Source of the DNA: an uncultured Lachnospiraceae bacterium | GTDB lineage: Bacteria > Bacillota > Clostridia > Lachnospirales > Lachnospiraceae | Direction: 5' to 3' | DNA length: 43,628 nucleotides | NCBI GenBank assembly: GCA_945827805.1 | Contig: CALZOU010000007.1 | Location: forward strand, 1 to 43,628 | Shown: positions 8,079 through 19,200 of the stretch, piece after piece | Numbering within the stretch: position 1 is the first letter of the stretch | Layout: every line of letters starts with the position of its first letter | Notes under the pieces: model-generated | What the model was told of the DNA's origin: nothing | Databases searched by the model: none | The model's input: the letters and a program-made list of their open reading frames with translations, nothing else | Position numbers and translations under genes: made by a program

Positions 8079-11000
8079 TTAGTTTTCCACCATTCTGGCA
8101 TTAAACAGCAATCGCAAAGGCTTATCCTCTTCCTTTTCGCTGGTCTCAAAAAACTCAGCAAGAGAGAATGATTTCTTTTTTTCCGGTGTGGAAGAAGAGA
8201 TTACCATCATCTGACCAGACTCATCATCCACAGAACCATCATTCTGTTTTTCTGCTCCGATCTCTGTAATTCTGATGCGCACCTCGCGATTCTCCAGAGA
8301 AATATTTTCACTGACAGAAATCTGGGCCGTATCCTCTTCTCTGTTTATTTCATCCGGAATGATCAGCTCATAGGTTGTGGTAACCTCCATTGTCTGTGCC
8401 ACTGATGGTGAGAAAGCATCGTTTCCGCCATATCTCGCCTGCACCGTATACGTTCTCGCTGCCTGCAAACCGGTAAACTGATGATCTGACTGCCATGGAC
8501 CCTGATCAATACGATACTGGGTCTCACCGTATAGCTTGACATCTTCTTCGGGCAATGGTTTTACCCATACCATGGAATCGGTTACATAGGCCCTTGTCTC
8601 AGGAGGTGCCGGAATAGTTTTTTCAATCTGACATACCTGTTTTTCCGATTGTCCTCCATTATGATCTGTAGAGTTTTCGTCCGGAGTGAATACTGCATAA
8701 ATAACAGATTCACCCAGCTGAAGGTTCTTTGCAGAAATGGATGCCTGTCCATTTTTCAACTGCACGCTTTGTTCCAGAACATCATTGATATAGAAATCAA
8801 CCTGCCCTGTCTGTGCTGTTTCATCCACACCGGTAACGGTTGCCGTCAGACGAAGTTTCTGGCCCGACTCAACATGGAAAAGCTTTTTGATATTAGCCCA
8901 TACTCCTGTCTCTTCTTCGGCCGAAACGGTAAGACGGACAACTGGCTCTGCTCGATTAACTGTAATATCCATGGCCGCATCTGCTTCTGCCTGATAATTA
9001 CTGTCTCCCGTGGACGCAAGTACGGTGTATGTTCCTGCATGAAGCAGCGGTACCTTTTCTTTTGTCCGCAGTACGGCTTCGTGTCTTGTGCCTTTACTGT
9101 CTGTCCACGACGCGGATAACTGATCCATAAGATCTTTTCCCGTATACACAAGTTTCGGCACTTCTTCCCACTGGATCTGGACAGATGCCGGTAAGATACG
9201 ATATGTCCGTTTTGCGTTTTCCGGCAGTATGTAGTTATGATTTGTGGCCTCTACTGCTGCTGCTGTATATTCACCTGCATTAATGGCTGTATTTCCCTGC
9301 AGGCGAATCTCACACTTATCTTCGCCCACCAGATTTACCGCATATGTAGCGACAGCAGATGCTGTACCGTCATATGTTCTGTCCTGATATCCTTTCCACT
9401 CCAACTCCAGAACTTTAGGAACAACTGTCACTTTCTGCGAGTCGCTTGAAGCATTGTACACGTCATCTTCTGCTTTTGTTGCCGTGATAACCGCAGTTCC
9501 CACTTTTTTGATCACGGCTTTGCCATCTTCAACCGCTACTACCGACGGATCACTGCTTGTAAACGTAATATCTCCCTGACCACTGCCTCCACTGGCCAAT
9601 ATGTTCAGAGGTTCGTCACCATATACGGCATTATCAGTCATAGAAAGTTCGATCGGCTGTTGTGCTGCTTTCCCCGTAGCTGTAATCCGAACTTCTGTAC
9701 TTTCACTCACCATCCAGAGATCGTTCTCTGCATAGCGAACCTGATAATATCCGCTCTTTAATCCGGTGATCGTGCTTCCCTGTACAGGTGTCCAGTGATA
9801 GCCACTGTCACTGCTGTATTCCATTTCTTCTGTAACACCTGCGATCGTACCGTCAGTCGTGACCGTTGTCTGTGTATTGGAAGAAACAATCCCTGCCGGT
9901 TTATCACGTTTACCTTTATTTACGGTCAGCACAGCTGTTACTTCTGTTTCTTGATAACTTGCTGTTGCTTCTGTCTTCAGACGTATCTTAAAGTCTCCCG
10001 CTTTGGTCACGGTCAACCGGGAACCTTCCAATACACCTTCTCCGCTGCCGCCGATCAATGTATAAGCTGCCTCGCCGGCATTGGGATCAATCGTAAACAG
10101 TGCTGACACATCAATAGCATCCCCACCATACGTACAGGTCATATCTTTGGCCGCTGTATTCGTGCCCAGCTTCTGCACATTGATCGTCTGCCTTGCCCTG
10201 AGCTCATCGGGATTACGAACACCTTCCGGAAGAACCAGATCACCGTATACCGTACAATGCCCGGTAAGTTTTTCATTAAACGCACCTTTTGTCCACTGTA
10301 CCTGCATATCCACTGTCTCACCGTTATTCAGGGTCACTTGTACGTGATCCGGCAGTTTCAGCTGATCAAAGGTGGTTCCATAATCTGTAGAAATATCATT
10401 TAATTCAGCAATAGTCACTGCTTTTACCAGCAGATCAAAGGTAAATCGATCAGAAACCTCATACTCTCTTAACGTTCCGGTACTATCATGATAAGTTCCC
10501 CGTCCCGAGATTTCGACGGAAAAAGCGGCGTCAGGACGCTTCTTTAATACAAGGAACTGTCCGTTAACCTCCAGATAGTCATTTTCCGAAATACTCCACT
10601 CGACAGTCAGATCTTCGGGTGCTCCCGGAATACTGATATTCGCAACAGTGCTGCCTACGTCAGCATTCTCATCTATCACCAGATCAGATACCTGGATCTG
10701 TGCCGGTGTTATAGGCTGCTGCGCCACAGATACCATCAATGTCTGTTCCAATGAATAGCTGTCCGTCAGCGGATAACTTGCCATAACTACCGCATCTCCG
10801 GCATTTACCGCAGTAAGTGTATTTTCTTCCAGGGTAACAGCACCATCTCCCATCAGTACAGAACACTCAATCTTACTGCTGTCCAATGTAATCGTATTGC
10901 CATTTGTCATGACACCATAGTAACTCAGTTCGGCCTGATTACCCGCATACATGGTTTCCTTCTGTGTATCTGCGTCCACGATCATGCCATCGACCGCAAT

Positions 11001-14000
11001 GGAAAGCCCGGTCAGACCACTTAATTCCCCGGGAATTATCTCACACAGCTGACTGGTTGTATTTCCTGCCCGATCCTGTGCGCTTACCGTGATCTGCTGC
11101 GTATTGCCATTACCTGTACCTGAATACTCAAACCGTCCGTTTGTCACCGGTACTGTCTGCCCGTTTATGGTTACAGCACTGTTGTTTTCCGCAGTACCCG
11201 TAATGGTATACCGGTTATCCCGGCTCTGCACCACCACATTATCCAGCATCAGCTCCGGAGGCGTCGTATCGACTTCTACCGTCACGGTATTCTGCGTATA
11301 ATCTCCCTGTCCATTGATCGCGCATATGCCAATGTTGCTGCCGCCGTCGGCAAGGGTAAACGTATGAACTCTCGTTTCACCCGCATTCAGACTATGATCA
11401 AGGATTGCGCCTGATGCATCCGTAAGATACTCTCCGTCTACATCCAGAAGATAGCTGATATCCTGATCTGCAGTAATCGACAGCTGAATCTCCGAAGTAT
11501 TTGTCTGACCGGTAAAGGCATCATCCACCTGCGTCTGCGCTGCATCCCGGCTGTCATCCGAGGTTTTTGCGGCTGCTGTCAGAGATTTTCCATTTACTGT
11601 ATACGTAAGCTTGGCCGGGTTCGCCTCCGGTAATAACACCGGTTCTGTCTTCGCCACTTCTGAAACGAACGTGGTTCCGTTCACCGTTTTGCTTGCAGAG
11701 ACCACACCTATGTATTTTTTCCCGGGTATAACACCTACCTTCTTTGAGCCACTGATGATACGTTCTCCATTTGCATCTGTGACATAATGACCTTCACCAT
11801 CCTGCAGATATTCCGCTTCCTCAGCCGTATAGCCAAAATAGATCTCATGGTCCGTCGTGGTCATGCCTGTGACACCTTCCACAGCGTTGCCCTCTTCGTC
11901 TAACAGTGTAACAAAATACTCTTCAGTATCACCGGAAGCATCCCATTTCATCAAGAACTGACCGTCGCCTCCCGGTGTCATGGTAAATCCGGTTACCGCC
12001 TGAGGTGTATTCGGATTAACATACGTAAACGCATTATGTGTTAAATTCGATCCAACAGCATTTCCCGTATCATCATTAAGCACAAGACGTACCATGTATT
12101 CTCCGGACTGTGTATTTTCCGGAAGCTTTATCTGCACACTGCCGCTGGCTTTTCCTTCTCCATCCGGCGCGATCTCAACCGCTGATTCCGTGATCTTAAA
12201 TCCCGACGGTTCCGCTTCCATTCTGGAACGATAATACTCGCTGAGTTCATCTTCTGACAGTCTGTCCAGCTCCTCTTCTGCCAGCGTAGCCGGCTCCTGG
12301 GAAATCTCACTGGTATTTACAAGATACGCATCCAGTGAAGCCCCCGGCTGAGCACCGGATACACTGTATGATACATTGATTGTTCCGTCATTTTCTGTAA
12401 CAGAGGATGCCTGGATTCCTGCCACCTCATCTACTTTATGCGCTTCCATATTGAGCGGAATATCTGATTTTACGACCCATTTTCCGTTGACCGGTGCCAC
12501 GAGGCCAATGCCAAGATAATTCTCTTCTGTTCCGCTGTCCGACTCATCTGCGGATATGGTCTGCAGGATACAGTTTTCATCCTCTGTCAGCTGTACTTTC
12601 CTGCCGCTGGGATCATAAAGGGAAACGTGGTTCAGAATGCTGTCTCCATCCGCCAGCTGACTCTTATCGTAACCGATCTGGAAAAGACTGTAATCATTGT
12701 CTTTTATCGAAACCTCATAGCTATTGAGATTTGCCCTTGCGGATTTCTTCACAGCCATATCCGTCATATTGTCGCCAAGCAGCATGACGCCGTCCACATT
12801 GCTGTCACCGGTATCATACGTCACTGCCAGCGCATTTTCCAGATCTCCTTCCGGAATGGAGAATTGTTCGGCCAGATATTCCCAGTCGTCATAGAATTTG
12901 ACCTTTTTATCTGCCCAGTAATAGGACACCGAGATCGGTATGCCGATGACCCGGATACCTGCATAAACACGGTAACTGGACAGCTCTGCCATAACGGACA
13001 GAAGCTCTTTACCGCCAACCACAGGAACATAATCGGGAATAAAAATTCCGACATATGCCTTTCCTCCCAGGGAAAGGGGACCAAATATCGTATCCAGCCG
13101 CGGATCAGCCACCAGCCAGAAGCCTGTCTCACCACGGACAATGCCCAGAATATTTACTTTGGAATCCATGCCCAGATCCAGACAGGGATATACGCTTCCG
13201 TCGGCCATCTTTGTTCCGTAAAGCTTAATATGAGCGCCGATAGATTCAAAGACTTTCAGGCCTATGATCTTACCTTCTGCCGCTTCAAAGCTGACACCCT
13301 GACCGCCTACACTCATATTGACATCATCTACGGTAAAGGTAAACGTCGTCGGATCCACATATCCGGTATACACTGTAAGCGTAGTGGGCGGGAAGATATT
13401 AAAGTTTCCTTTGATCGTATCGTAAAGACCGGAAATACCACCACCCATTTTGTTCAGGAATCCAACAGGTCCCAGCGGGATTTTTACCACATCGCCGCCC
13501 ATGTAGAAGTACATGGAATCCGGATAGCAGTTTCCGCTGTCCTCCTTAACGAGAGAGAAGCCAAAACTACACTCAAATGTATCGCCGACTTTAACATTAC
13601 CGTCAACACCGATGAACCATCCCGGATAGTCAATAGAATCTATCTTAAAGCTTGCTCCGGCTCCGGCTTTGGTAAATTTGGGCATGGAGTCATCCGTAAG
13701 ATTGATGCCTCCCTCAGCCTTTACCCCCACAAGGTAAGCGCTGTTATCACTTTCTTTCTGACCATAACGCATTTCTTCCAGATTCAGTTCCAGGAAATTA
13801 TCTGTTTTCTGGCCTTCTCCGATACTGTTCAGATCATCCCGCTTATTATATTTTTGCTCCAGCGCAGATTGCGGCTCGTCATCATCGTCACCCTTTGCCG
13901 CCTTGCTCCACCATGGTAGGCTTACGGAAATGCTTCCGCCTAAAGAAATGGTTTCCACACCAAGAACTGCATTGCTGATCTCTACCTGAAAACCGGTAAG

Positions 14001-16211
14001 TGCTCCCACCGTTTTTGTCAGCTGACTACCGACAACACCGGCCGGCGTAATGATCTCCACGTCATCTGTTCTCTGGTAATCCTCTCCGATCTCACCATCG
14101 CTGATGTTGTCGTTAAGGTCTTCGTTATTGCTGTCATCGTCAACGCCGCGCAGCTCGTAATTCTTTTCATCTTCCAGGCAGATATAAAAATCACCTACAT
14201 GGAACAGATAATCGCCTACATATAGCCCTCCCTCACCGGTAAATACCAGAGCATCGCTGACCTTACCAAACCATTTCCATCCCGAAAACTGAGATTTAAA
14301 CTGATCTTTCAGACCGTCCGTCTCTGGATGATCTGAATAACGTGTTACCGTAATCACCGCTTCTTTGTTAAAACTGTTGCGATAACGGATCGCTGAATTT
14401 ATGATGGCGCCATTTGCAATGGTATAGTATTCATGGCCGCCCATCTCATATGTACCGATGGTGCCCCGGATCGTCATCAGGATATTGCTGCTTTCCTCTT
14501 CGGTCATGGCCGCCATATCTTCTTCATTCTCCAGAAGACGCACGCCATAATACTTTTCACCTGCCTCATCCGTCATCTGACCCACAAGCATAACGCCATA
14601 TTCAATACGGTCAAACTTCGGATCGTCCGTCATCTGCAGAGCCACGGACAGATTGCCATATCTCTCTGCATTCAGACACAGTCTGCATTCTCCGGGAGCA
14701 TACGAAAACTCCTGATTCCCCGGAAGTGAAACTGTCATTGTGGAATCATCGGCAATAGCTATGGACGCTTTGGAAACAGGTACATTCTGTTCTGACAATG
14801 GATCTGTAAGAGTCATAGTCCAGTCATTGTCTGCCTGAAGGAAGGAGAAACCGGTACCTTTTAACGTAACTTTTTTTTCAACACTTCCCGTATATAACGT
14901 TGCCGGAGCCACTTCGGTGATCTGAAGCTTTGGCAGTTCACCTTTACGGCCGGGAATGATCACATATTTCATTCCTTCTGCCGTGATATCTCCTGATGTC
15001 ACCTGAACCCCAAGGTGTGCCACCGTCGTTTTGTCCTGAAGGGACGGAAAGACTTTAAATGTGGCTGTATAACTGCCTCCTGCATCCAGATCGATATAGG
15101 CCGTGTCACTGCCCTGGGCTATACTGAATTCATCAGAAAGCCCCAGTTTTACAGTCACATCCTCCATTACCTGATCCGTATCATTCGTCACCTGCACAAG
15201 GACATCAAACGGATCATTATCCGCTGAGAAAGCTTCCCCGCTGCTGTCCAGCGAAAGCTTCTGGGGCGCATTGATCTGAACGCTGATCCCCTCATCACCT
15301 ACTGTATCGGATATACTTCCTATACCATAGTAAGTTTCATAGATACGGTGTTCTCCTGCTGCCAGCGAAGAAGCATCATAATATAAAGCAACCGCACTGT
15401 CTGCACGTTCATATGCATTCTTATTGGTTGTAAAATTCAGATAGGGGTTGATCTCGCAGTCCCATTTGGTGCCGGACAGGGTATTCCAATGGGCTGCCAC
15501 CATTTTATCCGGGCGAAGAGCATCTTCCCAGCCATACAACACGCCTCTTGCTGTCACATTTGCGGCATACTGCCGATCCGAAGACTGCCACACCATGGGA
15601 ACCTGCGCACCGGAAAACTCTGTTTCATTGGTAACATAGGTACGTTCCGCCAGCATAGCCGAGCCGTCATTTGACCCCAGCATGGTATCCAGCAAAATAC
15701 GGCTTCCCAATTGCACAGCTTTTCCGGAACCATTGGCCACTTCGTAACGGATCCGCACATTTCCCACATCCGGATCCGCAAAATCCGTGACCAGTCTCAG
15801 CTGCTGTGTTACCTGTACGCCGTTAACCTGCCAGATCGTGGTGGCTGTTGTACCCTGTACACTGGTGGGGGTAACAATACCTCCCTGTACACCATAATCA
15901 TTACCAAAAATGTAATCTTTCCCATCTATGCGGATCGTTGTGAAACTGGTATCCGGAGTGTTGTCAAAGAAACTCAGCAGACGGTTACGATCACTGGTCT
16001 TGCTGGGCAATCCATCTTCCGTAGACACCACATAACGTCCTGTACTGCGATTGACCCGTACCTGTACAAGTGAGTTTCCCACTGTAAGTACGGCATCCGT
16101 ACGGAGCAAAGGCGCTGCTTCTGCAACAACATTAAGCGAAACAGGACAGACCATCGCCGCACACAGGACAACCGCAATAAATTTTCGTAAATACTTCTTT
16201 ATTCTGTTCAT
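8079..16211 (-). CDS. Giant exported multidomain protein (2710 aa) with Ig-like, YDG/MBG-like modules and an unassigned N-terminal region
   Basis: Signal peptide MNRIKKYLRKFIAVVLCAAMVCPVSLNVVAEA; modules such as TYDGTASAVATYAVN...INAGEYTAAAV; no LPxTG or C-terminal TM. Confidence 0.85.
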   Translation of the reverse strand: MNRIKKYLRKFIAVVLCAAMVCPVSLNVVAEAAPLLRTDAVLTVGNSLVQVRVNRSTGRYVVSTEDGLPSKTSDRNRLLSFFDNTPDTSFTTIRIDGKDYIFGNDYGVQGGIVTPTSVQGTTATTIWQVNGVQVTQQLRLVTDFADPDVGNVRIRYEVANGSGKAVQLGSRILLDTMLGSNDGSAMLAERTYVTNETEFSGAQVPMVWQSSDRQYAANVTARGVLYGWEDALRPDKMVAAHWNTLSGTKWDCEINPYLNFTTNKNAYERADSAVALYYDASSLAAGEHRIYETYYGIGSISDTVGDEGISVQINAPQKLSLDSSGEAFSADNDPFDVLVQVTNDTDQVMEDVTVKLGLSDEFSIAQGSDTAYIDLDAGGSYTATFKVFPSLQDKTTVAHLGVQVTSGDITAEGMKYVIIPGRKGELPKLQITEVAPATLYTGSVEKKVTLKGTGFSFLQADNDWTMTLTDPLSEQNVPVSKASIAIADDSTMTVSLPGNQEFSYAPGECRLCLNAERYGNLSVALQMTDDPKFDRIEYGVMLVGQMTDEAGEKYYGVRLLENEEDMAAMTEEESSNILMTIRGTIGTYEMGGHEYYTIANGAIINSAIRYRNSFNKEAVITVTRYSDHPETDGLKDQFKSQFSGWKWFGKVSDALVFTGEGGLYVGDYLFHVGDFYICLEDEKNYELRGVDDDSNNEDLNDNISDGEIGEDYQRTDDVEIITPAGVVGSQLTKTVGALTGFQVEISNAVLGVETISLGGSISVSLPWWSKAAKGDDDDEPQSALEQKYNKRDDLNSIGEGQKTDNFLELNLEEMRYGQKESDNSAYLVGVKAEGGINLTDDSMPKFTKAGAGASFKIDSIDYPGWFIGVDGNVKVGDTFECSFGFSLVKEDSGNCYPDSMYFYMGGDVVKIPLGPVGFLNKMGGGISGLYDTIKGNFNIFPPTTLTVYTGYVDPTTFTFTVDDVNMSVGGQGVSFEAAEGKIIGLKVFESIGAHIKLYGTKMADGSVYPCLDLGMDSKVNILGIVRGETGFWLVADPRLDTIFGPLSLGGKAYVGIFIPDYVPVVGGKELLSVMAELSSYRVYAGIRVIGIPISVSYYWADKKVKFYDDWEYLAEQFSIPEGDLENALAVTYDTGDSNVDGVMLLGDNMTDMAVKKSARANLNSYEVSIKDNDYSLFQIGYDKSQLADGDSILNHVSLYDPSGRKVQLTEDENCILQTISADESDSGTEENYLGIGLVAPVNGKWVVKSDIPLNMEAHKVDEVAGIQASSVTENDGTINVSYSVSGAQPGASLDAYLVNTSEISQEPATLAEEELDRLSEDELSEYYRSRMEAEPSGFKITESAVEIAPDGEGKASGSVQIKLPENTQSGEYMVRLVLNDDTGNAVGSNLTHNAFTYVNPNTPQAVTGFTMTPGGDGQFLMKWDASGDTEEYFVTLLDEEGNAVEGVTGMTTTDHEIYFGYTAEEAEYLQDGEGHYVTDANGERIISGSKKVGVIPGKKYIGVVSASKTVNGTTFVSEVAKTEPVLLPEANPAKLTYTVNGKSLTAAAKTSDDSRDAAQTQVDDAFTGQTNTSEIQLSITADQDISYLLDVDGEYLTDASGAILDHSLNAGETRVHTFTLADGGSNIGICAINGQGDYTQNTVTVEVDTTPPELMLDNVVVQSRDNRYTITGTAENNSAVTINGQTVPVTNGRFEYSGTGNGNTQQITVSAQDRAGNTTSQLCEIIPGELSGLTGLSIAVDGMIVDADTQKETMYAGNQAELSYYGVMTNGNTITLDSSKIECSVLMGDGAVTLEENTLTAVNAGDAVVMASYPLTDSYSLEQTLMVSVAQQPITPAQIQVSDLVIDENADVGSTVANISIPGAPEDLTVEWSISENDYLEVNGQFLVLKKRPDAAFSVEISGRGTYHDSTGTLREYEVSDRFTFDLLVKAVTIAELNDISTDYGTTFDQLKLPDHVQVTLNNGETVDMQVQWTKGAFNEKLTGHCTVYGDLVLPEGVRNPDELRARQTINVQKLGTNTAAKDMTCTYGGDAIDVSALFTIDPNAGEAAYTLIGGSGEGVLEGSRLTVTKAGDFKIRLKTEATASYQETEVTAVLTVNKGKRDKPAGIVSSNTQTTVTTDGTIAGVTEEMEYSSDSGYHWTPVQGSTITGLKSGYYQVRYAENDLWMVSESTEVRITATGKAAQQPIELSMTDNAVYGDEPLNILASGGSGQGDITFTSSDPSVVAVEDGKAVIKKVGTAVITATKAEDDVYNASSDSQKVTVVPKVLELEWKGYQDRTYDGTASAVATYAVNLVGEDKCEIRLQGNTAINAGEYTAAAVEATNHNYILPENAKRTYRILPASVQIQWEEVPKLVYTGKDLMDQLSASWTDSKGTRHEAVLRTKEKVPLLHAGTYTVLASTGDSNYQAEADAAMDITVNRAEPVVRLTVSAEEETGVWANIKKLFHVESGQKLRLTATVTGVDETAQTGQVDFYINDVLEQSVQLKNGQASISAKNLQLGESVIYAVFTPDENSTDHNGGQSEKQVCQIEKTIPAPPETRAYVTDSMVWVKPLPEEDVKLYGETQYRIDQGPWQSDHQFTGLQAARTYTVQARYGGNDAFSPSVAQTMEVTTTYELIIPDEINREEDTAQISVSENISLENREVRIRITEIGAEKQNDGSVDDESGQMMVISSSTPEKKKSFSLAEFFETSEKEEDKPLRLLFNARMVEN

Positions 16212-16235
16212 GGTTTACCTCATCCGTGTATTCGT

Positions 16236-19200
16236 TTATTCTTCTGCAAATACCTGTACAAGCTTTGTATTTCGTTCCTGATCCTGCACAAGTAAGGTAA
16301 AGTATCCTGTTTCCGGGAAAATATAGCTTCCGTCCAGCAGCGAATCTGCGATCTCATTACCTTTCAGCTTAAAATCTCCCATAGATGCTTTTCCTTTTAA
16401 CATTTTTACGGATACATCACCCTCCTGATGAATAAGTCCAAACTGGTTTTGGCCGGTTTTGATACAGAGTGCCTTATCAAAATAGAGCTGCCCGTTCAAC
16501 TGCACCTGGAATTGCTCCGGATCATAGACATACACAGTTCTTTCTATTACCGATGTATTGCCTACGGCATCCACAGCAGTGTACCTGAGCGTATACTTTC
16601 CCTGTTTCTGTGTATCTACCTTTCCCTCAATACTGAGAGGCGTCTCTGCAGGATGATCATCCCTGACATCCACACCATCCAGGGGATCAAAAGGCTGACC
16701 CACAGGAATACAGAGTTCTGTATTTTCCATAGAGATCTCCGGTGCTGTATGATCAATGCAGTCTATAACGATATCTGCAAAGCCTCGATTACCAAGATCG
16801 TCCTGGGCCCACAGGCGGGCAGTAATATTTTCATCATATACCATCTCAGCGCTGGTCTCATCCACAACGGTCATTCCGTTGGGCCATGTCACAGGCTCGT
16901 CCGCAGATACGGTAACCTTCACAGGTTCGCTGCCAAGCTCAGTGCGGTCAGCCTGAACCGTAAGTTTAGGGCCGGTTTTATCAATACAGGTTACCTCAGC
17001 GGTAATCGTATCCACATTTTTCCCTGCCGCATCCGTATACTGGAAAGTGAAGATTCCGTTTTGCCGGAAGGTATAGAATCGGCTTCCATTATTATTCAGT
17101 ACACGGATGGCCGCATTCTCATCTGTTGTGCAAAGCTCCACCTGCACATCATCGCTGGTTCTTTCTGTTGTGGAATACTTCAGCTGTACTTCCGGAAGAT
17201 CCGGAGAGATCCAGTCAACCTGTGCGGTAACACTGGCGGTGTTTCCGGCCCGGTCTTTTGCAGTAAAGCTGTATGTACCGTTTTCTGTGAATTTCCAGCT
17301 TGAAATACCTTTCTCCCAGCTGACACGCTCGTCTGCGCTGGCACTGACATACACAGAGAAGGGTGTTTTGGTAACATTGTCCGGCGTATAGAACAGACTG
17401 ATCTCCGGGGCATCCCGGTCAATACGCTCCATGGTATACGTATATTCTGACTCGTTTCCTGCCTGATCCTTTAAAACAAACGTATACTTTCCGTTTTCCT
17501 TGAACGTATGCGTCATATCCTCTGCGCCGCTTGCGTCGTCCGAAGCATGAAGGGTTATTTCCACATCCGTATTGGTCCATCCTGCTACGGAAGCTGTCAT
17601 ATATCCCGTTGGCGCCACCTTGTCTATCCTGCTTACAGTGACAGTGGCTGTATTCTGGTTACCGGCGGCATCCGCAAAGATAAACACATGATTTCCGTTG
17701 GCTGTAAACAGATGTGTTATGTCTTTCTCGGGCATGGTTACCGGACTGATGCTGTCAAACTCCAGACGGACTGCCACATCCTGGTTTGTCCAGTGATCCG
17801 GATCATATGCTTTACCGTCATCGGTGGTAAATATTGCCTTAGCTTCCGGCTTTTTCTTGTCGATCCAGTCTACACTGACGGTTTTAGACCCCACATTTCC
17901 GGCCTCATCTTTAAAGTAAAACGTATGTTCTCTATTTTCCGTAAACACAAAGGTGTGTCCGACAGCATCTTCTTCGTATTTTACATTTCCATCTTCGTCT
18001 TCAACCTTTTTCAGATAGGTAATCGTTTTTGCCAGATCATCCTTCGCCTGTATCTGCACCGTCACATCCTGATTTGTCCAGTCTTTTGCGGAATACTGAA
18101 TATTATCATCTTCACAGGAAGGTTCCTCTGTATCCACCGCCAGCAAAAGACTTCCGCTGCTGGTGAGATTAATTTCTGTATCCGTGATCTGGTATTCCAG
18201 TACGCCATAGGTGGTGACCCGATAGGTATCTCCCTCGTTTGGCACCAGCTCGATCCCTTCAGCCTCCAGAATACGTTCTCCCATAATATCCTTACCATTA
18301 AAGGTCAGACTGTCATATTTCTGCGCCGCGTTGGTTATCTTCAAAATCACCGTCACCGGCTCCTTTGTCCACTGACCGTCGGACAAAAGTTCTCCCGAAG
18401 CACTCCTGATCTCTGTATCCAGTTTTGGAAGATTCCGGTCTATCCAATCCACCTTGGCTTCAATACTTCCGGTATTTCCCGCCTCATCCGTAAATGTAAA
18501 CGTAAAACTGCCATTCTCCTTAAATGTATGCGTAAAACTGCCATTCTTCGGAGAGGTAACTGTTACGGCACTGTCATCCTTCAGAGAAAGGGTCGCTGTG
18601 ACATTCTCACTGGTCCGCTTTGCCGGGGAATAGCTCACCGAAGCTTCCGGCGGTGTATTGTCCAGTACTACGGTAAGTGTGCGGGATCCGCTTTTATTCC
18701 CCAGATTATCCTCAACATATACTTCAATGGTATAACTGCCGTCAGCCAATGTGGGGAGCGTCTCTTTCAGCGAGCTCATTTTCTGCCATTCTTTGCCGGA
18801 AGGATCTTGTGTATCCTTCGGATAAACACGCCAGAAGCAGTCTGCCAGATCTTTATCTTCGCTCTGCACAGAAAACTCAGCTGTCTGATGAGGTCTTGCA
18901 TCGGCCTGAGCAGAAGAAATCGTAAATTCGGGAGCTGTTTTATCGATCCAATCTACTTTTGCTGTAGCACTGCAGGTATTTCCGGCTTCATCCTTCGCCT
19001 GGAACGTATATTCTCCGTTTGCTGTAAACTCATGGCTGGCTGTAACCTCATGGCTGTCCGGAGTAATCCATTCACCGTCAGAAAGCGAAGCTGTAACTAT
19101 TACATTCTGATTTGTTCTTTCAGTTTGAGAATATTTCAGAGTAATGACCGGAGGCGTAATATCGTAAACAACCGTTGTTTCTGCGATCTCAGACACATTG

